Notes: generated by a model not told the origin, from the letters alone. 64,000 nucleotides of DNA from Mycobacterium sp. DL99 (GCF_004762045.1 NZ_SJOM01000007.1:1142026-1206025), one strand, 5' to 3'. Shown: positions 42,687 through 52,217, counted from the first letter of the stretch. Program-made: numbers and translations.

Positions 42687-43892
42687 TCACGGAAGCGCGG
42701 CGGGCCAGGTAGGCAGCGGCATGGTGTCGTAGAGCCGTACCCCCTTGGTGTTGAGCCGGGCCAGCGCCTGGGTCACACCCAGCGGCAGCAACGAGATCAA
42801 CTGGCCCGTGCCCACGAGTGCGCGTATGCCCCAACCACTCATGGGCACCACGGTTTTCGCATTGACGCGCGCCAGCTTTCGGCTACCTTCAACTGGCGCG
42901 CGCATCGTGCGTTCGCAGGCGGCGAACGCCGCGGCGTAATCGTCACCGGCCCGGACCATCTCGGCAGCCAGGACGTAGGCGCCGTACACCGCGAGGCTGG
43001 TGCTGCCGCCGACGGCCGGGCCGGGACAGTAGCCCGCATCCCCGACGAGAGTCACCCGGCCCCGTGACCACGTGGACATCTGCAGCTGGGTGATGGCGTC
43101 GAAGTAGAACGTCGGGGTCCGCGGCACCTCGTCGAGCCAGCGGTCCACCTCGGGGGCCATGTGCTCGAACGCGGCGCGCAGTTGCGCCTTTTGGCGCTCC
43201 GCATCGCGGTAGTCGTAATCCAGCGGTTGGCTCGGGCGGAAGATGTAGACCGCACGCGCATCGTCGAGGTGGTCGGCAGTGTAGATCCCGGCCATGTGGC
43301 CGGGTTTGAAGTAGCCGGTCATCTCGCCGTCACGGGCCATGTCCTTCGGCACCGACACCACAGCGAGGTATCCACCGAGGAAGCTCTCGGAAACGTTGTC
43401 GCCGAACGTCAGACGACGCACACCAGAGTGCAGCCCGTCGGCTCCCACCACCACGTCGAAGCGCCGGGGTGGGTTGTGCTCGAAGGTCACGTCCCCATCG
43501 GGCGAGATCGAGGTGATGGTGTCGCCGAAGAGATACTCGACATCGTCACAGCCTGCCTGGAAATAGATCTCGCTGAGGTCATCCCGCATGATCTCGACGT
43601 GCCGGTCGGACATCGCCCCCATGATCTTGACGTAGTCCAGGCGGGTGGGGTGCGACGTGCCGGGTCGATGGATGATCATCTGGGTGGTGCCGGTGGCGTG
43701 TGCCTCGATCTCGGGCAGCACGCCCATGCGTTCGGAGATCTCCATCGCCGGCCGGAACAGGTCGACGGCGTGACCACCTGTCTTGCGTAGTGCGGGTGAG
43801 CGTTCGACCACGGTGACGGCGACTCCGTGTCGAGACAGCCAGTAGGCGAGTACGGGCCCGGCGATGCTGGCGCCGGAGATGAGTACCTTCAC
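42687..43892 (-). CDS. FAD-dependent monooxygenase
   Basis: The 401-aa enzyme has a class A flavoprotein monooxygenase layout: N-terminal LISGASIAGPVLAYWLSRHG (GxGxxG), the DG motif VVVGADGLHSGVRRL, and RVTLVGDAGYCPGPAVGGS (GD motif). It hydroxylates an aromatic or polyketide substrate using NAD(P)H. AAGGGGA precedes GTG 43892. It is divergently transcribed from a TetR gene, with two operator-like palindromes in between, so it is likely repressed by that regulator. Confidence 0.9.
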   Translation of the reverse strand: MKVLISGASIAGPVLAYWLSRHGVAVTVVERSPALRKTGGHAVDLFRPAMEISERMGVLPEIEAHATGTTQMIIHRPGTSHPTRLDYVKIMGAMSDRHVEIMRDDLSEIYFQAGCDDVEYLFGDTITSISPDGDVTFEHNPPRRFDVVVGADGLHSGVRRLTFGDNVSESFLGGYLAVVSVPKDMARDGEMTGYFKPGHMAGIYTADHLDDARAVYIFRPSQPLDYDYRDAERQKAQLRAAFEHMAPEVDRWLDEVPRTPTFYFDAITQLQMSTWSRGRVTLVGDAGYCPGPAVGGSTSLAVYGAYVLAAEMVRAGDDYAAAFAACERTMRAPVEGSRKLARVNAKTVVPMSGWGIRALVGTGQLISLLPLGVTQALARLNTKGVRLYDTMPLPTWPAALP

Positions 43893-43902
43893 GATTCCCC
43901 TT

Positions 43903-43920
43903 ACTTAACGGTCGGTAAGT
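43903..43920. promoter_or_regulatory. TetR operator-like site A, ACTTAAC-GGTC-GGTAAGT
   Basis: Imperfect palindrome 10 bp upstream of the monooxygenase start. The same motif in inverted orientation occurs at 43934-43951, centre-to-centre 31 bp (three helical turns). This spacing fits cooperative TetR dimers. Confidence 0.72.
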
Positions 43921-43933
43921 GATTCTGTCGTGA

Positions 43934-43951
43934 GCTTACCTATCGTTAAGT
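43934..43951. promoter_or_regulatory. TetR operator-like site B, GCTTACC-TATC-GTTAAGT
   Basis: Inverted copy of site A (their alignment gives ACTTAAC-N4-GGTAAG). It is 16 bp upstream of the TetR start codon, so it should autoregulate that gene. Confidence 0.72.
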
Positions 43952-43967
43952 AAGTTAGGCTGGCTAC

Positions 43968-44513
43968 GTGGCCAAGCCTGCATTGGATACCCGGCAACGC
44001 ATCCTGGATGTGGCGCGCGAGCTGTTCACCGAGAAAGGCGTTGTGCGCACGAGTCTGCAGGACATCGCCGACCGTCTGGGCATCACCAAACCCGCGTTGT
44101 ACTACCACTTCCGGTCGCGTGAGGACCTGGTCCGCAGCATCGTGCAACCCCTCATCGACGAGGGTGAAGCCTTCATCGCCGAGCAGGAAAGCAGGCGTGG
44201 AGCGAACCGGGCCTCGGCGCGGGAGCTCCTCGAGGGCTACTTCGACTTCCACTACCGGCACCTGGCCGACCTCGTGCTGATCGTCTCCGAGCTGACCACC
44301 CTGGCCGATCTGGGGCTGATCGACCAACTGCTGGCCTGGCGGGCCAGGCTGGGGGTGCTGGTGTTCGGCCGGCGCCCGACGCTCGAACAGTCCACCCGCT
44401 CGGTCATCGCCTTCGGCGGCCTGCAGGACTGTTGCCTGCAGTTCCCCGACACTCCCTACGAGCAGCTGCGTACGGCGACCGTGGACGGTGCCATGGCCGC
44501 ACTCGGGTTGTGA
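43968..44513 (+). CDS. TetR family regulator of the adjacent monooxygenase
   Basis: The 181-aa regulator has a TetR HTH at about residues 18-50 (TSLQDIADRLGITKPALYYH followed by FRSREDLVRSI). A helical ligand domain follows, with a conserved C-terminal FGGLQDCCLQF. GTG 43968 is directly downstream of operator-like site B. Divergent pairing with a flavin monooxygenase is typical of systems that sense an aromatic substrate. Confidence 0.9.
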   Translation: MAKPALDTRQRILDVARELFTEKGVVRTSLQDIADRLGITKPALYYHFRSREDLVRSIVQPLIDEGEAFIAEQESRRGANRASARELLEGYFDFHYRHLADLVLIVSELTTLADLGLIDQLLAWRARLGVLVFGRRPTLEQSTRSVIAFGGLQDCCLQFPDTPYEQLRTATVDGAMAALGL

Positions 44514-44514
44514 C

Positions 44515-45225
44515 TCAGCCGAGCTTGCTCACGAGCTTGTCGGCGACCGCGGCGACGACGGCGGGAGATTCGCTGGATGAGACCCCTACGATCGCCGAGC
44601 CCGCCAGTCGATACTCCGAGGCGTCGCCGGAGCTCCCGCCTGACAAGCTGGGATTGGGCTTGCGCTTCTCGGTGAAGCGTGCGACGTCAGATCCGGCCTC
44701 ACCCGGGGTGACGGTGAACGGGATGCCTTCACCCGCTGACGCCTTGGCGCATGCTGGAATCCCCGCGGTGAGCTGTCCGAATTTCTGCGATGCAGCGGCA
44801 GCGGTGTCATATAGAGCGATGGTCTGGCTGACATAGTGCTGGCCGGGCGCGCCCGCCCACTGCGAGACGTACTTGGTAGTGGCTGGGGTACCCGCGGCGA
44901 AGTACAGCGTGTTCACCGCGTCACACACAGCCATGGGACCCGGGTCCGGTACGCGCGGTGTGGTTTCGGCCGGGTCCAGTGCGTCGAATTCTGCGGCGCC
45001 GGGGTTTGCCTGCTGCACAACGCTGTTCAGAGCATCAACAGACAACGTCAGCGTTGCCGGATCGGTAGGTGCGGTTGTGGTGTCCACCGGGGTCGCGGTG
45101 ACGGAGGCCGCGTGGACGGGACTGGCGGACGGGGTGGCTCCGACGGTCGACGGGCCTTGCGAATGGCAGGCACTCACGGTGAGCAAGGTGGCTGCGCAAA
45201 GGGCGTTGAGGGCGGTCGTTCTCAT
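44515..45225 (-). CDS. sensor-domain-like lipoprotein
   Basis: The 236-aa lipoprotein has a signal peptide with lipobox TVSAC (Cys about residue 20), a Thr/Pro-rich linker and a C-terminal domain with paired Cys (MAVCDAV, IPACAKA). That domain is like the PknH-type extracytoplasmic sensor domains. GGAGACC lies 3-9 bp upstream of ATG 45225. It is last in the operon with the NlpC/P60 hydrolase. Confidence 0.8.
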   Translation of the reverse strand: MRTTALNALCAATLLTVSACHSQGPSTVGATPSASPVHAASVTATPVDTTTAPTDPATLTLSVDALNSVVQQANPGAAEFDALDPAETTPRVPDPGPMAVCDAVNTLYFAAGTPATTKYVSQWAGAPGQHYVSQTIALYDTAAAASQKFGQLTAGIPACAKASAGEGIPFTVTPGEAGSDVARFTEKRKPNPSLSGGSSGDASEYRLAGSAIVGVSSSESPAVVAAVADKLVSKLG

Positions 45226-45255
45226 GTTGGTCTCCTGGCTCGGATCGTAGAGGAA

Positions 45256-46608
45256 TCAGTTGGGCCGCACCACGCGGACGGTGCCGTCGGAGGTGGTGGC
45301 TGCCTGTGAGTGTGCGGGTGTGCCGGACTCACTGGTCTCGACCGTGACTCCGTTGCCCATGTAGATCGCGACGTGTGCCCCCGCGACCCCCTGGCCGCCG
45401 TCGTAGTAGATGACGTCACCGGGTTGCAGTTGCGAGGTGTCCAGCTTCGGCCCGGTCTGCACCACCGACCCGAACGCCCCGGCCCCCTCGGTCATGTGCC
45501 CGTACTGCACGGATGTTCCCTTGCCCGGGTCGTACCCGGTGGCCTGATAGATGGCGTATTCGGAGAGGCCGCTGCAATCGAATCCGGTGTGTTCGTAGTC
45601 GTGCATCTTGTCCGCGTACTTGTCTGTTCCCCGCGCCGGTGCCCCAGAGGTTGCGCCGTCCTTGCTTCCGCCACCCCAGACATACCGTGTGCCCTGTTGA
45701 TTCTCGGCCGCACCGACGATCTTGAGCTTTTTGTCGGTGACCGCCTCCGGCAGCGGGTAGGCCTCGGGAGGCTGCCCCGCTGGTCGTTGGGTGCCGTCGC
45801 CGTTCTTGCCGTTGAGATAGTCACGCCAATTCTGATCGCGTGCTTCGCCCGGCGGCTGCGGGGGGTATCCGGGCGGATTCGTCTCTCCCTTGGCGTCGAC
45901 CTTCCACCCTGGCTTCGGGGGCACCTCCGCCGGGTCGCCGGGTGCGTGGGGCACTTTGTACCCGGGGTCGCCCGGTTTGGCATCCGGGCCCGGAACCGGC
46001 GCGTTGGTGTCGTCGGTGTTGGGCTTCGGCTGGTCTGGAGGCGGCTGCTGCGGAGTATTCGGGTCTTTGGGCTTGTCCTCGGACGGGTTGAGGCCGTCGG
46101 TGGCCTTGCGTATCGCGTCGGCGAGTTCCCGGTCCTGGCTGTCGAATTGGGCCAGCAGGGTCTTGAGCTTGACCGAGTTGGCGGCGGCGAGTTGCCGGAG
46201 CTCAAGGGCCGTCACCGGGCTCAGTTTGGCCACCGCATCCAGTGGGCCACCCGGACGGACAGACACAGTCCCGTCGTCGGCCACCTGGAAGCCGAGTTGT
46301 TTGAGGCTGTCCACGTCGTTGATCAGGCTGCTTCGGCTGGATGACAATTTCCCGCCGCCGTCTGTCAGGACCGTTTGCAGCCGCTGCAACGTGTCGGCCA
46401 CCTTCTGGTGATCGGTGAAAGTGCGGTTCGCGCCGGCATTTGCGGCATCAGCGGCCGAGCCCTTCCAACCGTCGTCCAGCCGTTTCAGGGTGCCGTGCCC
46501 GTCGGCGATCTGTTGGGAAACCTTGCCGGCGGAGTCTGCCGCGCGGCGTCCGGCGTCGGTCAACTGCTCGGGGTGAGAGTTGCTCACCCCGGAGATCGTC
46601 ATCGTCAT
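45256..46608 (-). CDS. ESX-type NlpC/P60 peptidoglycan hydrolase
   Basis: The 450-aa protein starts with a WXG100-like helical domain (about residues 1-130; RLDDGWKGSAADAANAG), then a helical extension and a long Pro-rich linker (about 190-290). The NlpC/P60 domain has catalytic Cys near residue 342 in GFDCSGLSEYAIY and His in AGAHVAIYMGNG. It cleaves D-Glu-mDAP-type peptide bonds. Lack of a signal peptide and presence of the WXG-like start suggest type VII export. It is in an operon with a lytic transglycosylase. Confidence 0.88.
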   Translation of the reverse strand: MTMTISGVSNSHPEQLTDAGRRAADSAGKVSQQIADGHGTLKRLDDGWKGSAADAANAGANRTFTDHQKVADTLQRLQTVLTDGGGKLSSSRSSLINDVDSLKQLGFQVADDGTVSVRPGGPLDAVAKLSPVTALELRQLAAANSVKLKTLLAQFDSQDRELADAIRKATDGLNPSEDKPKDPNTPQQPPPDQPKPNTDDTNAPVPGPDAKPGDPGYKVPHAPGDPAEVPPKPGWKVDAKGETNPPGYPPQPPGEARDQNWRDYLNGKNGDGTQRPAGQPPEAYPLPEAVTDKKLKIVGAAENQQGTRYVWGGGSKDGATSGAPARGTDKYADKMHDYEHTGFDCSGLSEYAIYQATGYDPGKGTSVQYGHMTEGAGAFGSVVQTGPKLDTSQLQPGDVIYYDGGQGVAGAHVAIYMGNGVTVETSESGTPAHSQAATTSDGTVRVVRPN

Positions 46609-46620
46609 GTCTGGCGGTCC

Positions 46621-47379
46621 TCAGCATTCCCATACCGAGCACAGCTGAGGGTTCATCGCGGCGAACACATCTTCGTCGGCAGGCGCCTGCCACTGCGCTG
46701 CGGGTGTTCCCGTGGACCACACGCTCAGTTCGGTCACCGTGCTTCCGACGACTGCCAGGTACATGTGCGCCGTTACGTTCTTGTCCGGCAGCCGAATTTC
46801 GGCTGCCACTTGATTGCAGCCGCCGCGTTGCATGCTCGGGCAGAACTGCTTCGGGGTAGTCACGGTCAGTTGCGCCGTCGGCGATGTCGCCTGACATCCG
46901 GTCAGCGTGCCCTGCAGGGCGGTGAACGAAGCGTGCGCGGTCTGGCCCATGGTCCAGGGATCGCCGGGATAGTGCACGATCACCTGCTGAGCCGACCAGT
47001 TGTTGTCGCCACGATCGATCAAAGAGCGAGCGTTCTCGCCGCCACCGAGTTGCGTCGGTGTACCTGCGCAGAGGCTGTCGATCTGGAAAGTGTTGTTGCC
47101 CAGCGGTTGTGCCGAATCAGACAGATCGGGCCAGTGCTGAGAGTCGTTGAGTGGGAGGCGGTTGGAGTGGATCCACGCAGCCGTGGGTACGGACGTGGCG
47201 TGTGGAGCCGTCGTCGACACCGGGCTGGCCGCGGGACTCGTCGCGGGGTGCACCATGCCGGTGGCCGAGGAGGCATCGGGGCTGGGTGTCCCGGCAACCG
47301 GGGTGTTCTGACATGCCGTCAGGCCCGCCACCACGGCGCCCGCGGTGAGGACGATCGAGACTGCGCGCGTGAGCTTCAC
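46621..47379 (-). CDS. lipoprotein of the cell-wall hydrolase operon
   Basis: The 252-aa lipoprotein has a signal with lipobox GLTAC (Cys about residue 23), a Ser/Thr/Pro-rich linker and a soluble domain with four or more Cys (DSLCAGT, TGCQAT, FCPSM, GCNQV, LCSVWEC). AGGAG 5 bp upstream favours GTG 47379 over ATG 47394. It may anchor or regulate the two hydrolases encoded on both sides. Confidence 0.78.
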   Translation of the reverse strand: MKLTRAVSIVLTAGAVVAGLTACQNTPVAGTPSPDASSATGMVHPATSPAASPVSTTAPHATSVPTAAWIHSNRLPLNDSQHWPDLSDSAQPLGNNTFQIDSLCAGTPTQLGGGENARSLIDRGDNNWSAQQVIVHYPGDPWTMGQTAHASFTALQGTLTGCQATSPTAQLTVTTPKQFCPSMQRGGCNQVAAEIRLPDKNVTAHMYLAVVGSTVTELSVWSTGTPAAQWQAPADEDVFAAMNPQLCSVWEC

Positions 47380-47397
47380 CAATTCTCCTGTCATCGG

Positions 47398-48222
47398 TCA
47401 GTACCCCTGATGGGTGCCGGGGTTTGTCTGCGGAATCTTCGCCCGGATGTCGGATCCGTCGGGATTCACGCCGTACTCCCCGACCAGATAGTTCATCGAC
47501 GCGGCGATGTTGGCGGCCGGATCGTAGATGTTGTTCGACGTTCCAGGCTGGTGGTACTGGGCGAAGGTTCCTGGAACACACTGGGCGAGCCCGCGGGAGC
47601 AGCCGTTGCCGTAGCCATCGGACACGTTGTAGGTCGAGTTCGGTGGTTTCGAGTTGACGTCCCAGTCATTGATCGACATGGGGTTGTACGAGGATTCGTG
47701 TTCCGTCAGGGTCAGGTAGGCGTCCATCCATCGTTGCCGGGCCGCCGGATCGGTGACGCCGCGCTGATCCAGCGCCTGGTTGATGTAGTTACGGGTGGCG
47801 TCCTGACCCGATGGCCAGGACCCTTTGTCGTAGGTCACCTGATCCACCGGGATGGCCTCTGGCCCCTGTTTGCCGGCCGGCGGGGGAGTGGTGCCGTCGC
47901 CTCCGTCGCCGGGCTCATCGGTGCCGTCACCGGCCTTCTTCACATCCTTGCCGAGCTGGGCGTCGGTTTTCTCGTATGTGTCGGCCGCCGAGTTCAGATT
48001 GGTCGAGAGTTTGGCGTACTGGTCGGCGACCCGCCGGCATGCGGAGTCCACGGCTGTCCCGGCCTGCTGGCAGGCGTCACCGCTGTTCAGGCCGGGAAGC
48101 TGAGCGGGAAGTGCGGAGAACTGCAGCTCTGTGCCGGTGCTGGCGCTGTTGGTGCCCAGGTGGTCGAAATCGCCGGCGGCCGACCGGAGGGCGGCGGGAT
48201 TCACGCGCAGCGGCGAGGTCAT
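47398..48222 (-). CDS. ESX-associated lytic transglycosylase (SLT-like)
   Basis: The 274-aa protein has an N-terminal helical domain of EspC/WXG type (about 1-95), a Gly/Pro-rich linker and a C-terminal lysozyme-like transglycosylase domain. The latter has catalytic Glu near residue 175 in LTEHESSYNPMSIN and a GLAQCVPGTFAQYH motif. It opens glycan strands. It is first of the four-gene operon. The absence of a signal peptide fits ESX-dependent export. Confidence 0.85.
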   Translation of the reverse strand: MTSPLRVNPAALRSAAGDFDHLGTNSASTGTELQFSALPAQLPGLNSGDACQQAGTAVDSACRRVADQYAKLSTNLNSAADTYEKTDAQLGKDVKKAGDGTDEPGDGGDGTTPPPAGKQGPEAIPVDQVTYDKGSWPSGQDATRNYINQALDQRGVTDPAARQRWMDAYLTLTEHESSYNPMSINDWDVNSKPPNSTYNVSDGYGNGCSRGLAQCVPGTFAQYHQPGTSNNIYDPAANIAASMNYLVGEYGVNPDGSDIRAKIPQTNPGTHQGY

Positions 48223-48456
48223 ATCGGAAGCCTAACGGCGCTTGGGAGCCCGTCATGACACGAATTCCGTTGCGGCAGAGCCGCTGTGAAGTATCTGTGG
48301 GTTTCCTGCGGAGCGGTGCGGGGTGTTGCCTTCGGGTGTCCGGCAGGTGCGCTGTGTCCCGGTCCGATCGCCGGGTTCCTGTTCAGACCCGCCAATATGT
48401 TCCGGCCGGAACCTCGGGTAGGCATGATTGACGGCACATCGAACGAGGGGGCTGGA

Positions 48457-50292
48457 ATGTCCGGTGACATGGAAGACGCGAAACTCATCCCACTCGAGGT
48501 CCTGCTGGGCCAGCCGGAACGGGCCGCGGCACAGATATCGCCGGACGGCACGCGGTTGTCCTACATCGCCCCGCTCGAGGGCGTGTTGAACGTGTTCGTC
48601 GGTGACTCCGGGTCGGGTAATGACAAACCGGTCACCCGCGACACCGACCGCGGGATACAGGGCTACTTCTGGGCGCATGACAATCGCCACCTCATGTACA
48701 TCCGGGACAAGGACGGCAGCGAGAACTTCCGGCTGTTCGATGTCGACCTGCAGACCGGAGTCGAGCGCGACCTGACGCCGATCGATGATGTGCAATGTCG
48801 ACTCATCGCTCACCGCAAGCGATTTCCCAACGATGTGCTGGTGGGCATCAACAAGGACAACCCGCAGCTGCACGATGTGTATCACCTCGATCTGAGCACG
48901 GGCGAGTTGCGAAAGATCGTCGAGAACCCCGGCTATCTCGGCTGGGTGGTCGACGATGACCTGAAGGTGCGCGGCGCGGCCGCCCCGACCCCCGACGGCG
49001 GCCTGATCATCGTGGTTCGTGACGACGAGACGTCGCCGTGGCGGACACTGTTGGAGGTCGGACCGGAGGATGCGGAAACCACCGGCCCCGTTGGCTTCAC
49101 GAAGGACGGCCGGTCGATGTATCTGCAGTCCTCGGTCGGCTCGAACACCAGCCGCCTGGTCAGGATGGGTATCGAATCGGGCGCGACCGAGGTGATCGCC
49201 GAAGATCCCACCTACGACATCAGCGGCGTGATCATCCATCCCGACACCCGGGAAGTCCAGGGCGTGACGGTGTACGGCGAGCGGCTGGAATACCGGATCT
49301 TCGACGAGTCGATTCGTGGCGACGTCGAGGCACTCGAGCAGCTGCATCCGGGCGAGCTGGTGATCAGCGACCGCGACGATGACGACAGCACCTGGCTCGT
49401 CGCGTTCGACCAAGACTGCGGGCCGGTGAAGTTCTATCGCTGGGACCGTGGTTCGCAAACGGCGACCTTCCTGTTCGATCACCGGCCAGAGCTCAACGAC
49501 TACCCGCTGGTGCCGATGGAACCGTTCAGCTACACCGCCCGCGACGGCCTGACGATCCACGGCTACCTGTCGTTCCCGCCGGGGGTGGACCGCAAGGATC
49601 TACCCGCCGTCCTCGACGTGCACGGCGGGCCGTGGGGCCGTGTCGGCTGGGGCCTCGATCCCGAGGCGCAGTGGCTGGCCAACCGTGGTTACCTCTGTGT
49701 GCAGGTGAACTTCCGCGGCTCCAGCGGCTATGGCAAGGATTTCCTCAACGCCGGCAACCATGAGTGGGCCGCCAAAATGCACGAGGACCTGTTGGACGCC
49801 ATCGATCACCTGGTCGGGCAGGGGATCGTCGACCGGGATCGGGTGGCGATCTACGGCGGCTCGTATGGCGGGTATGCGGCGTTGGTCGGTGCGACCTTCA
49901 CACCCGAGGTGTTCAGGTGCGCGATCTCGATGGTCGGCCCGTCCAATCTGAACACTCTCATCGAGTCGTTCCCCGAGTACTGGAAGCCGATGATCATGCT
50001 GTGGCACAAGCGAGTTGGCGAGGACCCGGACTTCCTGTGGTCCCGGTCGCCGCTGTCGCGGGTGGATGCCATCCGGATTCCGATCCTGATCGGTCAGGGC
50101 GAGAACGATCCGCGGGTGAAGCGGGCGGAGTCCGAGCAGATCGTGGCGGCAATGGAAGAACGCGGCCTCGACTACGAGTATGCGATGTACGAGAACGAGG
50201 GCCACGGTTTCGTCAAACCCGAGAACCGCCTTGACTTCTACCACCGGGCCGACCGATTCCTGGCCAAGCATCTCGGCGGTCGCGCCGAGTGA
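48457..50292 (+). CDS. S9 family prolyl-oligopeptidase-like peptidase
   Basis: The 611-aa enzyme has an N-terminal beta-propeller-type region (about 20-370; repeats such as GYFWAHDNRHLMYIRDKDGS) and a C-terminal alpha/beta-hydrolase. The catalytic residues are in GGSYGGYAAL (Ser), GQGENDPRV (Asp) and NEGHGFVKP (His). It cleaves oligopeptides, probably in the cytosol as there is no signal peptide. ATG 48457 is selected over the longer frame because of the GGGGG-rich region just upstream. It is divergent from the hydrolase operon. Confidence 0.9.
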   Translation: MSGDMEDAKLIPLEVLLGQPERAAAQISPDGTRLSYIAPLEGVLNVFVGDSGSGNDKPVTRDTDRGIQGYFWAHDNRHLMYIRDKDGSENFRLFDVDLQTGVERDLTPIDDVQCRLIAHRKRFPNDVLVGINKDNPQLHDVYHLDLSTGELRKIVENPGYLGWVVDDDLKVRGAAAPTPDGGLIIVVRDDETSPWRTLLEVGPEDAETTGPVGFTKDGRSMYLQSSVGSNTSRLVRMGIESGATEVIAEDPTYDISGVIIHPDTREVQGVTVYGERLEYRIFDESIRGDVEALEQLHPGELVISDRDDDDSTWLVAFDQDCGPVKFYRWDRGSQTATFLFDHRPELNDYPLVPMEPFSYTARDGLTIHGYLSFPPGVDRKDLPAVLDVHGGPWGRVGWGLDPEAQWLANRGYLCVQVNFRGSSGYGKDFLNAGNHEWAAKMHEDLLDAIDHLVGQGIVDRDRVAIYGGSYGGYAALVGATFTPEVFRCAISMVGPSNLNTLIESFPEYWKPMIMLWHKRVGEDPDFLWSRSPLSRVDAIRIPILIGQGENDPRVKRAESEQIVAAMEERGLDYEYAMYENEGHGFVKPENRLDFYHRADRFLAKHLGGRAE

Positions 50293-50474
50293 GTGCCGCC
50301 TGGTAGGGAGTGTGCGGCCGTCCCTCGACGCTACGACGAGCTTGTCGGGAAACTGTCCCTGCCAATCCCGGTAATGACAGGGACTGGCTGGCGGCCCAAT
50401 CGGCGGAATCGGCGACGGATGGCGGGCGGTTGTTGGGTCTATCGACAACAAACCCCTGTTGAGAGGACTGTCCA

Positions 50475-50927
50475 ATGGCGATCATCCGTTTTCACGAGAC
50501 AACCACCGCAACACCCGAACAGTTCATCGCCGGGCTCACCGATTTCGGGCCCGGTCGATCGAAGCTCTTCAAGAACAGCGCCGATGGCTACCTGAAGGTG
50601 CACAGCCTGGGGCTCCATGAGGCTGACGTAACGGAGGGCTCGGGCGGTATCTGGGAACGTCTGCATTACGACTGGTCGCATCCGCAGTACGTGAAGCTCA
50701 CCACCATCGACTCCAATCTGTTCGGTGGCGCTTCGGGTCATACCTACACGCTGACACCACAACCTGACGGCACGACTCAGATCGACGCTGTGCTCGTGCG
50801 CGAGGGCAAGAATCTCAGAGGACGAATTGTCGCGGGAGTTCTCGGCACAGTGGGAAAGCGCTCGCTGGCCAAGGCGTTCAGTAGCAGCGTCAAGGCGATC
50901 GAGGCTCGCGCGGCCGTCCAGAGCTGA
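50475..50927 (+). CDS. SRPBCC-like START-fold protein
   Basis: The 150-aa protein has the START-like pattern: an IIRFHETTTATPEQFIAGLTD start, WERLHYDWSHPQYVKLTTIDS and a C-terminal helix. A TGAGAGGAC sequence precedes ATG 50475. Ligand is unknown. Confidence 0.75.
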   Translation: MAIIRFHETTTATPEQFIAGLTDFGPGRSKLFKNSADGYLKVHSLGLHEADVTEGSGGIWERLHYDWSHPQYVKLTTIDSNLFGGASGHTYTLTPQPDGTTQIDAVLVREGKNLRGRIVAGVLGTVGKRSLAKAFSSSVKAIEARAAVQS

Positions 50928-51090
50928 GCGGCGATCCGTATCGCCGTCGCGGTAGTCATTGCGCGAGGCCAGGGCGTCGTCGCTTTCCTTGCACCGACAA
51001 CGCCGTCATGGTGGCAGCATCATGAGTTGGGGATGACGCTCTGGACACCGAACCACCCCGAGATCGGGATCCGACTGAAGGGGCAGCAGG

Positions 51091-52113
51091 ATGATGGCAA
51101 CGATGCGGTCTGTCGTCGCCGAGACGGTCGGCGAACCGTCCGAGGTGCTGCGTCTACAGGCCCGCCCAATTCCGAAGCCCGGTCCCGGCCAAGTTCGGAT
51201 CCGGGTGGCCGCGGTGCCTGTCGAGGCCAGCGATCTGCACACGATCCGCGGCCGATACGGATTCACCCCGGAGTTCCCGGCGGTGCCCGGCATCGAATCT
51301 GTCGGTGAGATCGACGAAATCGGCAGCGACACAGAAGGTCTGACCGTCGGGCAACGTGTCGTGACGATCGGGGTCACCGGCACGTGGCAGGAGTACATCG
51401 TTGCCGATGCCGAGCGGGTGTTGCCAATTCCCGCGAGCCTGAGCACGTCCACGGCCGCGCAGCTTCTCAGCAATCCGCTCACCGCCGTGATCTTGACCAG
51501 TGACGTGCTCGACGTCCGGCCGGGTGAATGGCTGCTGCAGACGGCGGCCGGATCAACCGTTGGTCAGTTGGTCATCCAACTCGGGACACACGTCGGCTTC
51601 AAGACCCTCAATGTGGTGCGGCGTCGATCCGCCGTCGAGGACATTCTCGCGTTGGGTGGCACCGCGGTGATCTGCACCGAGGACGAGGACCTGCGTGAGC
51701 GCGTGGCCGACATAGCGGGCGAGGGTGGGGTGTCCAAAGCGATCGACTGTGTCAGCGGTCAGGTGGGTGCGGACGTGTCGCGGGCTCTGGCACCGCACGG
51801 CGAGCTGGTCGTCTACGGTGCACTGTCCACGCACCGCCAGACCGACCCCGCCAAACTCACCATCCCGATTTTCGCGCGTTCACTGATTTACGAAACCAAG
51901 TCCGTTCGGGGGTTCTGGCTGTTCCGCTGGTTCACCGAGACCCCGAAAGACCGGATGGCCGCGACGATCGACCGGACGGTCCAACTCGCGGCCGGCGGGG
52001 CCCTGCGGGTTCCGGAGGGCCAGCCGATTCCGGTCGAAAAGTTCAGCGATGCTGTCCATCTGGCCGAAGCTCCCGAGCACGGAGGCAAGCCGTTGCTGGT
52101 GTTCGAGCCGTAG
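51091..52113 (+). CDS. MDR-family NAD(P)H oxidoreductase (quinone/enoyl reductase-like)
   Basis: The 340-aa protein has the zinc-free alcohol dehydrogenase layout: GEPSEVLRLQARPIPKPGPG, PAVPGIESVGEIDEIG, and the NAD(P) motif region LLQTAAGSTVGQLVIQLGTH. It is like trans-2-enoyl-CoA or quinone reductases. AAGGGG lies about 7 bp before ATG 51091. No zinc-ligand Cys cluster is present, which excludes the structural-zinc subfamily. Confidence 0.85.
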   Translation: MMATMRSVVAETVGEPSEVLRLQARPIPKPGPGQVRIRVAAVPVEASDLHTIRGRYGFTPEFPAVPGIESVGEIDEIGSDTEGLTVGQRVVTIGVTGTWQEYIVADAERVLPIPASLSTSTAAQLLSNPLTAVILTSDVLDVRPGEWLLQTAAGSTVGQLVIQLGTHVGFKTLNVVRRRSAVEDILALGGTAVICTEDEDLRERVADIAGEGGVSKAIDCVSGQVGADVSRALAPHGELVVYGALSTHRQTDPAKLTIPIFARSLIYETKSVRGFWLFRWFTETPKDRMAATIDRTVQLAAGGALRVPEGQPIPVEKFSDAVHLAEAPEHGGKPLLVFEP

Positions 52114-52217
52114 CGCAGATCCGGCGGGCAAACATGCTCCCGTTGACGACGCGCCAACTGCACTGCACCGTAGCGTGATTCGATGAGGGTCGGGTTATCT
52201 CAGTGCTCGAACCACAT

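Noticed and set aside
48253-49560. Minus-strand frame of 435 codons antisense to the S9 peptidase
   Set aside because: Shadow without motifs; the plus-strand frame shows the beta-propeller-like region and catalytic triad.
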